This document shows, in pieces, positions 24,491-33,804 of a stretch of DNA of 64,000 nt. Origin of the DNA: Actimicrobium sp047621345. GTDB taxonomy: Bacteria > Pseudomonadota > Gammaproteobacteria > Burkholderiales > Burkholderiaceae_D. Position 1 is the stretch's first letter, and each line of letters starts with the position of its first letter. Where the stretch lies: NCBI GenBank assembly GCA_047621345.1, contig JBLHLW010000016.1, positions 1-64,000 of the forward strand, in the 5' to 3' direction. Below the pieces are notes generated by a model. It did no database searches and was not told the origin of the DNA. It worked only from the letters and a program-made list of their open reading frames with translations. Position numbers and translations under genes: made by a program.

Positions 24491-27400
24491 ATGTGGATCA
24501 CCAAGGTCAGTATCCGCAATCCGGTCTTTGCGACGATGGTGATGGTGGCGTTGATGGTGCTGGGGCTGGCGTCCTACCGCAGCCTCGGCGTCGAGAAAAT
24601 GCCGGACGTGCAGTTTCCGTTCGTCTTCATTCAGGTCATGTATCCCGGTGCCTCACCGGAAGCGGTCGAGAATGACATCACCAAGCCGATTGAAAACGTC
24701 GTCAACACCGTACGCGGGGTCAAAAAAATCGTCTCCAGTTCGTTCGAGGGCCGCTCGCTGACCTTCATCGAATTTGATCTGTCGGCCAACATGGACCACG
24801 GCATTCAGGAAGTGCGCGACAAGATCGCCACGGTGCGCGCCGCCTTCCCGAAAGACGCCAAGGAACCCTTCGTCGCCCGTCAGGAAGAAAATGCTCAGCC
24901 AGTCGCCACGCTGACGCTGACCTCGGCCAGCGGTGACATGCGGGCCTTGTCGACATTGTCCGAACAGGTCGTCGTCAAGCGTTTGCAAAACGTCGCCGGC
25001 ATCGGCCAGGTTACCACCGGCGGCAACACCAGCCGGCAAATCCTGATCAATGTCGATCCGTCGCGCATGACCGCGCAAAACATTGGCATCGATGACGTGC
25101 TGCGCGCGATCCAGATCACCAATCAGGACATGCCGGCCGGAGTGATTAGCCGCGGTCCGGCGGAACAACTGGTGCGGGTCGAAGGCAAGATCAAGGACCC
25201 GCGCGCCTTCGGCAAGATCGTCGTCGCGCGGCGCGCCAGTGGTCCGGTGTTTCTGGATCAGGTCGCCGACATCGTCGATGGCGAGCGTGAAGAGACCTCG
25301 ATTTCGCGCGTCAATGGCCAGCGCGCGATCAACATCAGCATCACCAAAGTACAGGACGCCAACATCATCGAAGTTGGCCTCGGCCTGAAAAAAGCCGTCG
25401 CCGAGATGGCCAAGACCCTGCCTGAAGGCAGCACGCTGACCATCGTCAATTCGAATTCGGATTCGGTCGAACGCCAGCTCGACGGCGTCAAGGCCACCAT
25501 CCTCGAAGGTGCGGTACTGACGATGCTCATCGTGTTCCTGTTCCTGCATTCATGGCGCAGCACCATCATCACCGGCCTGACCTTGCCGATCTCGGTGATG
25601 GCGACCTTCATCGCGATGAAGGCATTCGGCTTCACGATCAATGCGTTGACGCTGATGGCGCTGTCGCTGTGTATCGGCTTGCTGATCGATGACGCCATCG
25701 TTGTGCGCGAGAACATCGTGCGTCATCTCGGCATGGGTAAAAGCCACAAGGATGCCGCCAACGACGGCACCAGCGAAATCGGCCTTGCCGTGATGGCGAC
25801 GACGTTTGCCATTGTCGCGGTGTTCGTGCCGGTGGCCTTCATGGATGGCATCATCGGTCGCTTCTTCTTGCAGTTCGGGATCACGGTGACGGTGGCGGTG
25901 CTGGTGTCGCTGTTTGTCAGCTTCACGCTGGACCCGATGTTGTCGTCGGTCTGGCGTGATCCGGTCGAGAACCGCTTCCGTTATCTGCCATGGCTGGGCA
26001 GGCTGATGGAGCGTATCGAGCACGGCATCGACCGGCTGCACGGGCGCTATGGCCGCGCGCTCGAATGGGCACTGCGCTGGCGCAAGCTCACGCTGCTGTC
26101 GGCGCTGCTGCTGTTCGTCGGCAGCCTCGCGCTGGTGCCGCTGATCGGTGGTGAAATGTTCCCGGAAACCGACGAGGGTTTCGTCACACTGAAGTTCAAG
26201 ACCGCGGTCGGTTCCAGCCTCGCCTACACCGATCAAAAAATCCGTCAGGTTGAAACGGCGCTGAAAGACTTCCCGGAAATCGCCAGCGTCATCACCACCA
26301 TCGGCGGTCAGGATGGTGCCAACACCGCCGAAGTCAGCCTGAAATTGACCGACCGCAAATCCACCGGACGGCGGCGTCAGAAAGACCTCGAAGCATTGAT
26401 CCGCGCCCGCCTCAAACCGATCGCTGGCATCGAGTTGTCGGTCGGATTCCAGAAAGCCATCTACATCGCCATCCTCGGCCAGGACATCGGCAAGCTCGAT
26501 GCGGTGGCCAAACAGGTGATGCAAAAACTGGCTACGATCAAGGGCGTCACTGACCTCGAAAACAGCCTGGCCGCGTCAACGCCCTCGGTGGTCGTGAAGA
26601 TCGACAACGAGCGCGCCAGCGACCTCGGCCTGACGTTGCAACAGATCGGCGCCGCGCTGCGCCCGTTCGTCGCCGGCGACACCACCAGTTACTGGCTGGC
26701 GCAAGATGGCCAGAATTACGAAGTCAACGTGCAACTGCCAAAAGCCGGACGCGAGCGCATCACCGACCTCGGCAACTTGTCGGTGGCCAGCAAGAACCTC
26801 ACCGCCGATGGCCGCGTCATCATGGTGCCGCTGCGCCAGGTGGTCGAGTTCATCCCGGCGACCAGCCCGCAAGTGATCAAGCGGCAGGCGCTGCAGCGTC
26901 GCGTCGGCATCTACGGCAATGTCGAAGGCCGACCGGCCGGCGACGTCAACAAGGAAGTGCAAGCCATCATCAAGACCATCGACTTGCCGGCCGGCGTGCG
27001 CTTCGATGTCGGCGGCCAGGCCGAGCAAATGAAGGACATGCTGGGGGCGGCGGTCGCGGCGTTAGGCATCGCGGTGATCTTCATCTATCTGGTGCTGGCC
27101 TCACAATTCGGCAGCTTCTTGCAACCGGTGGCGATCATGGTGTCCTTGCCGCTATCGCTGATCGGCGTGCTGCTGGCGCTGCTGATCACGGGCAGCACGC
27201 TCAACATGTTCTCCATCATCGGCTTCATCATGCTGATGGGGCTGGTGACCAAGAACGCGATCCTGCTGGTCGACTTCACCAACCATTCCCAGCTTGCCGG
27301 CCAGAGCCAGCACGACGCCATCCTCAGCGCCGGACAAGTGCGTTTGCGCCCCATCCTGATGACGACGATGGCGATGATCTTCGGCATGCTGCCGATGGCG

Positions 27401-27571
27401 CTGGGCCTCGGTGACGGTGGCGAATCCCAGGCCCCGATGGGCCGCGCGGTGATCGGCGGCGTGATCACCTCGACGCTGCTGACCTTGCTGGTGGTGCCGG
27501 TGGCTTATACGTATCTGGATGCGTGGGGGCGGCGGGCGAAGGGATTTTTTCGGGGGGCGGAGGTGGTTTGA
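24491..27571 (+). CDS. RND-family multidrug efflux pump, inner-membrane subunit
   Basis: A 1026-residue HAE1/AcrB-type pump: helix 1 at the N-terminus (WITKVSIRNPVFATMVMVAL), two large periplasmic loops, and the proton-relay pair of Asp in helix 4 (GLLIDDAIVVREN, near residue 404). The C-terminal half repeats the first. It exports toxic compounds using the proton gradient. The substrate cannot be told. It follows the adaptor by 2 bases; the ATG at 24491 has GAAAGG just upstream. The outer-membrane component is probably shared or elsewhere. Confidence 0.94.
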   Translation: MWITKVSIRNPVFATMVMVALMVLGLASYRSLGVEKMPDVQFPFVFIQVMYPGASPEAVENDITKPIENVVNTVRGVKKIVSSSFEGRSLTFIEFDLSANMDHGIQEVRDKIATVRAAFPKDAKEPFVARQEENAQPVATLTLTSASGDMRALSTLSEQVVVKRLQNVAGIGQVTTGGNTSRQILINVDPSRMTAQNIGIDDVLRAIQITNQDMPAGVISRGPAEQLVRVEGKIKDPRAFGKIVVARRASGPVFLDQVADIVDGEREETSISRVNGQRAINISITKVQDANIIEVGLGLKKAVAEMAKTLPEGSTLTIVNSNSDSVERQLDGVKATILEGAVLTMLIVFLFLHSWRSTIITGLTLPISVMATFIAMKAFGFTINALTLMALSLCIGLLIDDAIVVRENIVRHLGMGKSHKDAANDGTSEIGLAVMATTFAIVAVFVPVAFMDGIIGRFFLQFGITVTVAVLVSLFVSFTLDPMLSSVWRDPVENRFRYLPWLGRLMERIEHGIDRLHGRYGRALEWALRWRKLTLLSALLLFVGSLALVPLIGGEMFPETDEGFVTLKFKTAVGSSLAYTDQKIRQVETALKDFPEIASVITTIGGQDGANTAEVSLKLTDRKSTGRRRQKDLEALIRARLKPIAGIELSVGFQKAIYIAILGQDIGKLDAVAKQVMQKLATIKGVTDLENSLAASTPSVVVKIDNERASDLGLTLQQIGAALRPFVAGDTTSYWLAQDGQNYEVNVQLPKAGRERITDLGNLSVASKNLTADGRVIMVPLRQVVEFIPATSPQVIKRQALQRRVGIYGNVEGRPAGDVNKEVQAIIKTIDLPAGVRFDVGGQAEQMKDMLGAAVAALGIAVIFIYLVLASQFGSFLQPVAIMVSLPLSLIGVLLALLITGSTLNMFSIIGFIMLMGLVTKNAILLVDFTNHSQLAGQSQHDAILSAGQVRLRPILMTTMAMIFGMLPMALGLGDGGESQAPMGRAVIGGVITSTLLTLLVVPVAYTYLDAWGRRAKGFFRGAEVV

Positions 27572-27627
27572 GTGGCAGGCGGGGTTTGCGATGTGGTGTG
27601 GGCATATTCCGGGACTAGGCATGGAAC

Positions 27628-27650
27628 TGACGTCATGAGTGTGTCACTCA
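27628..27650. promoter_or_regulatory. Two adjacent palindromes upstream of the LRR gene
   Basis: TGACGTCA (27628-27635, perfect palindrome) is directly followed by TGAGTG-TGT-CACTCA (27636-27650, perfect 6-base arms), about 68 bases before the LRR protein start. They could form a hairpin or an operator. No plant-pathogen PIP box or hrp box was seen. Confidence 0.3.
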
Positions 27651-27717
27651 ATGTTACTTCCACATGCAACGGCGCGATCCGGTTGCAACCGACCAAACCT
27701 AGTGAAAAACCATTGCC

Positions 27718-28911
27718 ATGAATAACAGACTTGATAACGCATCCTTGCTCTCACCTTCCTCTTCAGCAGAGCCTTGTCGCCGGGCGGCACCTTATCCGCT
27801 GGTTCTGCCACAGATCGACGGCGCCGCCGCACGACGCCGCTCGTATGGGGAGGCGCAAAATAGTGCGACTCGGTCGCTGGCTTGGGCGGTCGCCATTGAA
27901 CGAGTAGAAAAAGAGCTTGAGGACTGGGTGGCGGCAGGGCAGGGCAATGAACTTCGCAAGGAAGCGGCGGACAGGATTCTGACGTGTTTCCGGGAGAAGG
28001 GGACTGCTTTGGATTTAGGGTTTTTGCGGCTAAAAACTTTGCCTCATTGCATCGGCAAGTTGCCTGCGCTGCAATCACTGGACGTCTCTTTTAATGCTCT
28101 GACAATGTTGCCCTATCCTATTGGCGACCTGTTACTGCTTCAGTCTCTGGTTGCTTCTGGCAACGACCTCGCGGAACTACCCGATCGCATTGGCGATTTA
28201 TTATCGCTTCACACGCTGGACCTCTCGGATAACTTGCTTACAGAATTGCCCGGCAGTATTGGCGAGTTGTTTTTGCTGCATACGCTCGACGTCTCGGGCA
28301 ACAAGTTAGTCGCACTGCCCGGCCGTATCGGGGAGATGTCATCGCTTCGCACGCTGGTTCTCTCTGGCAATCACCTCAAAGAACTACCGGGCAGCATCGG
28401 CGCCCTAGCGGAGCTGCAATATCTGGATGCCTCGGACAATGCTCTGATGGGACTCCCCGGTGCCATCGGTAACTTGTCGTCGCTTCACATCTTGGACCTC
28501 TCGAAAAATCACCTTCGGGAGTTGTTTGGCGACATTGGCGGCTTGGCGTCGCTGCAATATCTGGATGTCTCGGACAATACGCTCACGGAACTTCCCGACG
28601 GCATCGCTCAATGGTCGTCACTTCAAATCCTGGACCTGTCGTATAACAAATTCACAGAATTGTCTGACGCAATCAGCACCCTGTCGTCGCTCCAGTTGCT
28701 GCGGCTGCGAGGTAATCCGTTGATGTTTTTGCCTGAGTCCTTGCGCAACCTGCATGCATTTCAGGCGTTTGCCAGTAATCATGACTACTTGGATTTGCCC
28801 AGTACCAGCCTGAACCGGTCTTGCCTGCCAGCGCTGTTGCGGCCGTTTTCGCGATCTACGTCCGAGAGTTCTCTCGGACTGGTCAAGTCGGTCGCCGCAA
28901 GCAACCGCTGA
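27718..28911 (+). CDS. Leucine-rich-repeat protein, similar to LRR region of type III effectors
   Basis: A 397-residue protein. Residues 1-55 are rich in Ser, Ala and Pro with no signal peptide. Residues about 55-100 form a charged helical segment ending in GTALDLGFLRLKTLP, which resembles the linker before the LRRs of SspH/IpaH-type effectors. About ten LRRs of 23 residues follow (pattern LxxLDLSxNxLxELPxxIGxL, roughly residues 115-345), then a Ser-rich tail. No C-terminal NEL ubiquitin-ligase domain or other enzyme domain is visible. No strong ribosome site precedes the ATG. No secretion genes or chaperone are nearby in the window, so secretion is only a suggestion. A cytoplasmic LRR protein is the alternative. 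Confidence 0.85.
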   Translation: MNNRLDNASLLSPSSSAEPCRRAAPYPLVLPQIDGAAARRRSYGEAQNSATRSLAWAVAIERVEKELEDWVAAGQGNELRKEAADRILTCFREKGTALDLGFLRLKTLPHCIGKLPALQSLDVSFNALTMLPYPIGDLLLLQSLVASGNDLAELPDRIGDLLSLHTLDLSDNLLTELPGSIGELFLLHTLDVSGNKLVALPGRIGEMSSLRTLVLSGNHLKELPGSIGALAELQYLDASDNALMGLPGAIGNLSSLHILDLSKNHLRELFGDIGGLASLQYLDVSDNTLTELPDGIAQWSSLQILDLSYNKFTELSDAISTLSSLQLLRLRGNPLMFLPESLRNLHAFQAFASNHDYLDLPSTSLNRSCLPALLRPFSRSTSESSLGLVKSVAASNR

Positions 28912-28947
28912 CAAGCTGTAGGCCCGATCGTCTGGACAGGCGGCGGC

Positions 28948-29811
28948 TTACTCCTCGGTCATCTCCGTTTTTCGCGTGCTGCTGGCGGCATGGAAATGAT
29001 GGACATCGCGTTGCGGGAACGGTAGCGAGCAACCACCGGCTTCGAGCGCTTCCTTGCAGCGCTGTACCAGATCGAGCTTGGTATCCCACCAGTCGCTGCG
29101 GCTGGTCCAGACCCGGAACAGGATATTGACCGAACTGTCGCCCAGCTTGTCGACCTTGATCAGCGGAGCCGGCGTCTCGAGGATGCGCGGATCGTCGGCA
29201 GCAATCTGTTTGAGGATGGCCAGCGCATCGCCGATGTTGTCCGTGTAGGCGATGCCGTAGCCTTCGTCGATACGACGGATGTCATTGTCGGTGACGGACA
29301 GGTTGACGATGGTCTGGCCCCAGATTTTGGAATTCGGAATGAAGACTGTCGGTCCGTCTGGCAAATGCCCCTTGCAGATGAAGAAGCCAACCGCATCGAT
29401 GATGTAGACCTGACTGTCGAGTTGGACCACGTCGCCGATCTTGAAAGGCCGAAAGAACAGGATCATCACGCCGGCAGCGACATTGCTGAGCGTCCCTTGC
29501 AAGGCTAGTCCGACCGCCAGACCGGCGGCGCCTAGCACCGCGATCAAACTGGTGGTTTCGACACCGAAGCGGTTGAGCACCGCCACCAGCGTGAAGATCA
29601 GGACTGCGACCCGGACGATTTTGCCTGGCAGGTTGTGGAACACCGGATCGATCCGGTGCGATTGACGCATCGCCCGGTCGATCAGGCGCGCCACCCAGCC
29701 CGCCGCCAGCGCGCCGATAACCAGCGTGGCAATGGCGCCGATCACGTTGATGCCATAGCTGAGCAGGTAGCCGGTCAGGAGGTCGATGAGGTGTTTGAGC
29801 TGTTCATTCAT
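28948..29811 (-). CDS. mscS: Small-conductance mechanosensitive channel
   Basis: A 287-residue MscS-type channel, close to E. coli MscS in length: three N-terminal helices, with the Gly/Ala-rich pore helix GAAGLAVGLALQGTLSNVAA (about 98-117), then the cytoplasmic beta and alpha/beta domains. It releases solutes during osmotic downshock. The ATG at 29811 is preferred because the residues that follow match the family N-terminus; a GTG 15 codons upstream gives an unrelated tail. The gene is convergent with the LRR gene (36-base gap) and lies after a CzcE-like lipoprotein on the same strand. Confidence 0.93.
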   Translation of the reverse strand: MNEQLKHLIDLLTGYLLSYGINVIGAIATLVIGALAAGWVARLIDRAMRQSHRIDPVFHNLPGKIVRVAVLIFTLVAVLNRFGVETTSLIAVLGAAGLAVGLALQGTLSNVAAGVMILFFRPFKIGDVVQLDSQVYIIDAVGFFICKGHLPDGPTVFIPNSKIWGQTIVNLSVTDNDIRRIDEGYGIAYTDNIGDALAILKQIAADDPRILETPAPLIKVDKLGDSSVNILFRVWTSRSDWWDTKLDLVQRCKEALEAGGCSLPFPQRDVHHFHAASSTRKTEMTEE

Positions 29812-30013
29812 AGTGGATTTTGGAATAACAATGGGAGTGAAGGTGGCGACAAGCACCGGACCGGGACAGGGTGGCGTAATCAGCCGGTGGAGTCAACCGG
29901 CCATGTAGCCCGGCATTGCGTTGAAGTCGCCGGTCCGAGACCGATGAAGTTGGTCATGCTGGACCAAGTCATGTGCCGTAAGAGTGCTGGCAGATGGACC
30001 AACTGCGTTGTCG

Positions 30014-30352
30014 TTAATCATCCCGTCCGATGTACATCGGGTTGGGCGCAACGTAGGCGATTACCGGGCGGCTGAGCAGACCCGGCGGCGCGACGCGAAT
30101 CAGGTCGACGTGTGATACCTGCAGCGGTCCGTCAAAACTCCAGGCGAAAGTCTTGGTGCCCGAAACAAAGCGGACGATGTCGCCGCCGGTGACGTTGACA
30201 TGCTCCGTTTCAGGTGTCAGGACGATGGTCTTCAAGGCAGCCTCTGCCGGGGCCGCGGTGCCTAGCAGGCTCACAGGCTGATCCGGGAAGGACGTGGCGC
30301 AGCCGGCAGTCAGGACGGCGGCGAGCAGGAAAGGGATAAGTCGGACATGCAT
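30014..30352 (-). CDS. CzcE-like small lipoprotein
   Basis: A 112-residue protein with a lipobox (LTAGC, Cys at about residue 17) and a short domain whose HVNVTGGDIVRFVSGTKTFAWSFDG and YVAPNPMYIG resemble CzcE, the periplasmic copper/heavy-metal-binding protein of Cupriavidus. CzcE proper is a soluble periplasmic metal-binding protein; here the copy is lipid-anchored. Only a few candidate metal ligands (His) are visible in the mature part. The ATG at 30352 follows AAGGAAC. No czc or cop genes adjoin it, so a metal role is family-based inference. Confidence 0.7.
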   Translation of the reverse strand: MHVRLIPFLLAAVLTAGCATSFPDQPVSLLGTAAPAEAALKTIVLTPETEHVNVTGGDIVRFVSGTKTFAWSFDGPLQVSHVDLIRVAPPGLLSRPVIAYVAPNPMYIGRDD

Positions 30353-30668
30353 GATGCTGTTCCTTTTATTTGGTTGAAATAAAGAGTGCCGGATTGGCAT
30401 CTAACGTTGGCCAGTGGCGACCGCCCCATCCGCCGCGTCCGCCATCGCCATGCCCACCCCGGAATCCGAATCCGAAAACAAGGATTGCCGGAGGGCCGAC
30501 ATTGGCTGGCATCGGCACGATATTTTTCAAGGCCACAAAGGAGCAAAACCCCACCGCTGCACGAGGGCAGGGGCGGGGTTTCGGGAGTGTCCGATAGGGG
30601 CAACTTTGCCGTTGCATGCCTTGCACTTGCCTTGCCGATACGCTGGCTTCGCGCTGCCCCCAACCCGC
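30353..30668. other. Intergenic stretch with weak hairpin downstream of hflC
   Basis: A 316-base gap between hflC and the CzcE-like gene, both on the minus strand. An imperfect hairpin with AAACCCC and GGGGTTT at its ends spans about 30543-30583 and could terminate hflC transcripts. A Gly-rich minus-strand frame (about 30366-30512) lies here, but I have no support for it as a gene. Confidence 0.4.
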
Positions 30669-31643
30669 TTAGCGGTTAGTCCGCGAGGCGGGTGGCACGC
30701 CGGATCGTTTCAGGTAACGGTAATAGTCGCTGTCGGTGGTGAGGATCATCACGGAATTTTTGTTTTGTCCTTCCTTGTACGATTCCAGCGTACGCGAAAA
30801 GGCATAAAACTCCGGGTCGGCGTTGTAGGCCACGCCATACACGCGCGTGGCTTCAGCGTCGGCATTACCGCGCACTTCCTGCACCTTACGGTAGGCGCTG
30901 GAGCGGATCTGGCTCAAGTCTTTTTCCATCTCGCCTAGAATTTCGGCGCTGCGACCTTCCCCCTCGGAGCGGAACTGGGCGGCGATACGTTTACGTTCCG
31001 AGATCATCCTGGCATAGACCCCTTCGCGCACACTCTCGATGTAATCGAGGCGTTTGATGCGCACGTCGACCAGTTCGATGCCGTATTGCGGAATGATCTT
31101 GCGCGCTTCGGTCAGGATGGTGCGGGTGATTTCTTCGCGACCACGCACGATTTCCTGTTCCAGGTCATCGCGCACTTCGCTAGTCACTTCATCGAGGATT
31201 TCGCCCTCTGGCACGATCCACGATGCGCTGCGTACCAGTTCGCGCAGTTCACTGCCTGACACTTGATCGCGCACGACCGAGTCGATGATGTCATCGAGAC
31301 GGGAGCGGGCGCCCGCTTCGGAAGCGACGCTTTCAAGGAATGTCTTGGCGTCCGCGATGCGCCAGCGTGCGGTCGTGTCGATCCAGATGAACTCGCGTCC
31401 TTTGGTCGGAATCTGGTTCGGCGAGCCGTCCCAGATCAGCAATCTCTTTTCGAATACGCGTACTTCCTGAATGAACGGTATTTTCATGTGCAAGCCGGCT
31501 GTGGTCAGCGTCTCTCCTACCGGCTTACCGAATTGCACGATGACGGCTTGTTTACCTTCCTCCAGCGTAAAAAACGTGCCAGAAAATCCGATGACGGCTG
31601 CCAGCGCGACGCCGGCTAGTCCGATGTTGATGGCTTTCTTCAT
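30669..31643 (-). CDS. hflC: HflC-type SPFH-domain protein, FtsH protease modulator
   Basis: A 324-residue inner-membrane protein: a single N-terminal anchor (about 5-25), the SPFH domain (about 28-190; GLHMKIPFIQEVRVFEKRLL) and a helical C-terminal part (about 190-290). With HflK it forms a large periplasmic cage around FtsH. Its start overlaps the hflK stop by 4 bases (ATGA). The pair is not preceded here by hfq and hflX, its usual operon in Proteobacteria, so it may be a second, paralogous pair. Confidence 0.9.
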   Translation of the reverse strand: MKKAINIGLAGVALAAVIGFSGTFFTLEEGKQAVIVQFGKPVGETLTTAGLHMKIPFIQEVRVFEKRLLIWDGSPNQIPTKGREFIWIDTTARWRIADAKTFLESVASEAGARSRLDDIIDSVVRDQVSGSELRELVRSASWIVPEGEILDEVTSEVRDDLEQEIVRGREEITRTILTEARKIIPQYGIELVDVRIKRLDYIESVREGVYARMISERKRIAAQFRSEGEGRSAEILGEMEKDLSQIRSSAYRKVQEVRGNADAEATRVYGVAYNADPEFYAFSRTLESYKEGQNKNSVMILTTDSDYYRYLKRSGVPPASRTNR

Positions 31644-32686
31644 GGTTGTGTCCCTCCTTTGATGCCTGCAGCGGTGTTCGGTGTGACGGGTGTCTGGCCC
31701 CCTTCCATGCGCAACAGCGGCAGCATGGCTTTTTGATCGCTATCGACGACATACAAGGATTTTGCGTCAGGCAAGATGCTGTTCATCGCTTCCAGATAGA
31801 GGCGTTGGCGCGTCACTTCGGGCGCCTTCCGGTAATCGGCGAGGATGGTGGTGAAGCGCGTCGCTTCCCCTTGTGCCCGGTTGACCCGCTCGACCGCATA
31901 GCCTTCGGCTTCACTAATGGTCCGGTTGGCTTCACCGCGCGCCTGTGGAATTTCACGGTTGGCGCGTTCCTGTGCCTGATTGATGATGCGTTCACGGTCC
32001 TGGCGCGCCGCGTTCACTTCATTGAAGGCGGGTTTGACTGCGTCGGGCGGCGTGACGTCCTGCAGTTCGACGGTGACGAGTCGTACGCCGGTCTTGTACT
32101 CGGTCAGTAGTCGTTGCATTTCATCCCGCACTTCGGTCGAGACGGCGACGCGGCCGACGGTCAGCACATCACTGCCCAAACGGTTGCCGACGACCTGACG
32201 CATCATGGCTTCCGCCGTGTCCCGGATTGTCTGGCGCGGATCGCGTACCTGGAACAGGAACTGCTCCGGATCTTCGATCCGGTACTGCACAATCCACTGC
32301 ACGTCGATGACATTCAAGTCACCGGTGAGCATCAAGGAAACTTCCTTGAATTTCGTTTTCGGATCCGCATACTGCGAGCGCTCTCCGGACGGTGTGGCCG
32401 TCGTGAAGAAGCCGAACTCTTCCTTCAGGACGCGCGCAGTGGGAACCATCGTGGCGCGCTCTATGCCGATCGGGAATTTGTAATGCAAGCCAGGCCCGAC
32501 GGTGCGGTTCACGGCGCCAAAGCGTTGAATGACGCCGGTTTCTTCCGGCTGCACAGTGAACCAGCTGGACATCATGAAAGCCAAAAATACCAAGCCGCCC
32601 GCGATGAGGGCAATGCGACGGAATCCGAATCCGGATGCACGCTTGCGGAAGTCGCTGGCGATATCGTTCATATCTGGTGGTGGCAT
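31640..32686 (-). CDS. hflK: HflK-type SPFH-domain protein, FtsH protease modulator
   Basis: A 348-residue SPFH protein: short N-terminus, one membrane anchor (about 25-45), SPFH domain (QPEETGVIQRFGAVNRTVGP near 47-66), then a charged helical segment and a flexible C-terminus. It lacks the long Gly/Pro-rich N-terminus of ordinary HflK (GRRPNDGPPDLEE-like), which supports a divergent paralogue. The ATG at 32686 is preferred because AGGAG lies 8 bases before it. It is the first gene of the hflK-hflC pair. Confidence 0.88.
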   Translation of the reverse strand: MPPPDMNDIASDFRKRASGFGFRRIALIAGGLVFLAFMMSSWFTVQPEETGVIQRFGAVNRTVGPGLHYKFPIGIERATMVPTARVLKEEFGFFTTATPSGERSQYADPKTKFKEVSLMLTGDLNVIDVQWIVQYRIEDPEQFLFQVRDPRQTIRDTAEAMMRQVVGNRLGSDVLTVGRVAVSTEVRDEMQRLLTEYKTGVRLVTVELQDVTPPDAVKPAFNEVNAARQDRERIINQAQERANREIPQARGEANRTISEAEGYAVERVNRAQGEATRFTTILADYRKAPEVTRQRLYLEAMNSILPDAKSLYVVDSDQKAMLPLLRMEGGQTPVTPNTAAGIKGGTQP

Positions 32687-33272
32687 GGGGTGTCTCCTAA
32701 GTTGGGGGCGTTGTTGCCGGCCCGATGAATCAGTGAAAGATCAATTGATGAGGCGTGCAATCTGGTCGTCGACTGCGTCTTGGCGCAATGGAGGATCGTG
32801 TACATGCCGATGATTGACGTGCCCGATGTCGGCACAAGGATTTGAAGAGAGTGGCAACAGCGCAATGCGTCTGGTAGCTCTCTCAAAATGCGTGGGGTAG
32901 TTCTGCTTGTTCGGAGCAGCCGTTGTGCTGATGTTGGCGCTCAGGTAACTGTTATCGGATTAAATAACGATCATGATGGCGCGTTGTCGCGGCGCCTGAA
33001 ACCGTGTCTGAGTGTTCTTGTGCTTTATCCTTCGGTAGTCATCCTCGTTGATATGGCGTGCCATGTCAACCTGCTGCCGCATTGGAAAGCAGAGGTAAAA
33101 GGATTTTTTTCCATTTTTTTCGATGAGATTTTAAAAAGTGCGATCGTGGAGGCGGCCGCTTGGAATGTTTTCATCACGTCATTCCTCCCTGTTATTGGCG
33201 GCAGATTGGCGAGGAAAAATTAATTTCCATATTGCTTTAAAGTGAAGACATTGCAATTTTCAGACTGATAGC
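32687..33272. other. Intergenic stretch upstream of hflK and the DCC gene
   Basis: About 586 bases between divergent genes. A plus-strand open frame (32888-33223, 111 codons) spans much of it, with two hydrophobic stretches. It has no ribosome site and I recognise no family, so it is not called a gene. No hairpin or repeat of note was seen. Confidence 0.4.
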
Positions 33273-33677
33273 ATGAACTCTCCTTTCAATGCCCCCCAAT
33301 CGGTCAGTGTTTTCTTCGATGGCTCTTGCCCGATGTGCCAACGCGAAGTACGCATGTACCGAAAAATTCCGTCGACTGTTCCGATACAGTGGGTCGATGT
33401 CTCCTCCAATCTGCAAGACAACACCACCGGTCGCAGTTGTACCGAGTTGATGGCGCGGTTTCATGTCCGCACGGCGGACGGCGCCGTACTAAGTGGCGCG
33501 CGCGCCTTCGTCGCGCTGTGGTTGCTGTTTCCGAGTTGGCGCTGGCTGGGTCGGATCGGCTCGCTGCCATTGATGCCTGCCATTCTCGAAGTGGCCTACC
33601 GTGGCTTTCTGCTCATCCGCCCGGGAATTCAGTGGATATTCCGAAAAATCTATCCTGATCCGATGCCAGGAAAGTAA
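33273..33677 (+). CDS. DCC-family (DUF393) thiol-disulfide oxidoreductase-like protein
   Basis: A 134-residue protein of the DCC family, named for its DxxCxxC motif near the N-terminus: here FFDGSCPMCQREV with the two Cys spaced CPMC (about residues 19-22). The family has a thioredoxin-like fold and may reduce disulfides; no precise function is known. A membrane-associated stretch lies around residues 85-125. A bidirectional terminator follows at 33734-33774, shared with the tRNA on the other strand. The start has no strong ribosome site. Confidence 0.85.
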   Translation: MNSPFNAPQSVSVFFDGSCPMCQREVRMYRKIPSTVPIQWVDVSSNLQDNTTGRSCTELMARFHVRTADGAVLSGARAFVALWLLFPSWRWLGRIGSLPLMPAILEVAYRGFLLIRPGIQWIFRKIYPDPMPGK

Positions 33678-33733
33678 GGGTCGCGCCAACTCCGATGCGC
33701 CGCATGGTGCGGCGACTATGTGCCTGTCAGCGC

Positions 33734-33774
33734 AAAAAAAAGCCGCGCTCTCATGATGAGGAACGCGGCTTTTT
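33734..33774. terminator. Bidirectional Rho-independent terminator
   Basis: AAAAAAAAGCCGCG (33734-33747) and CGCGGCTTTTT (33764-33774) form a strong stem with a 16-base loop. It has a T run on both strands, so it can end the DCC gene (plus) and the tRNA-Met transcript (minus). Confidence 0.9.
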
Positions 33775-33804
33775 AACATTACGGCACTTCTTGAAACGTG
33801 TTCT

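Noticed and set aside
25550..26524. Minus-strand frame (324 codons) opposite the RND pump
   Set aside because: Shadow frame with repetitive Arg/His/Gln-rich sequence.
30366..30626. Gly-rich minus-strand frame between hflC and the CzcE-like gene
   Set aside because: No ribosome site, low-complexity composition and no recognised family. It overlaps a hairpin. Conservation would be needed.
32888..33223. Plus-strand frame of 111 codons upstream of the DCC gene
   Set aside because: Hydrophobic stretches but no ribosome site, no known family and atypical codon use. Left as intergenic.
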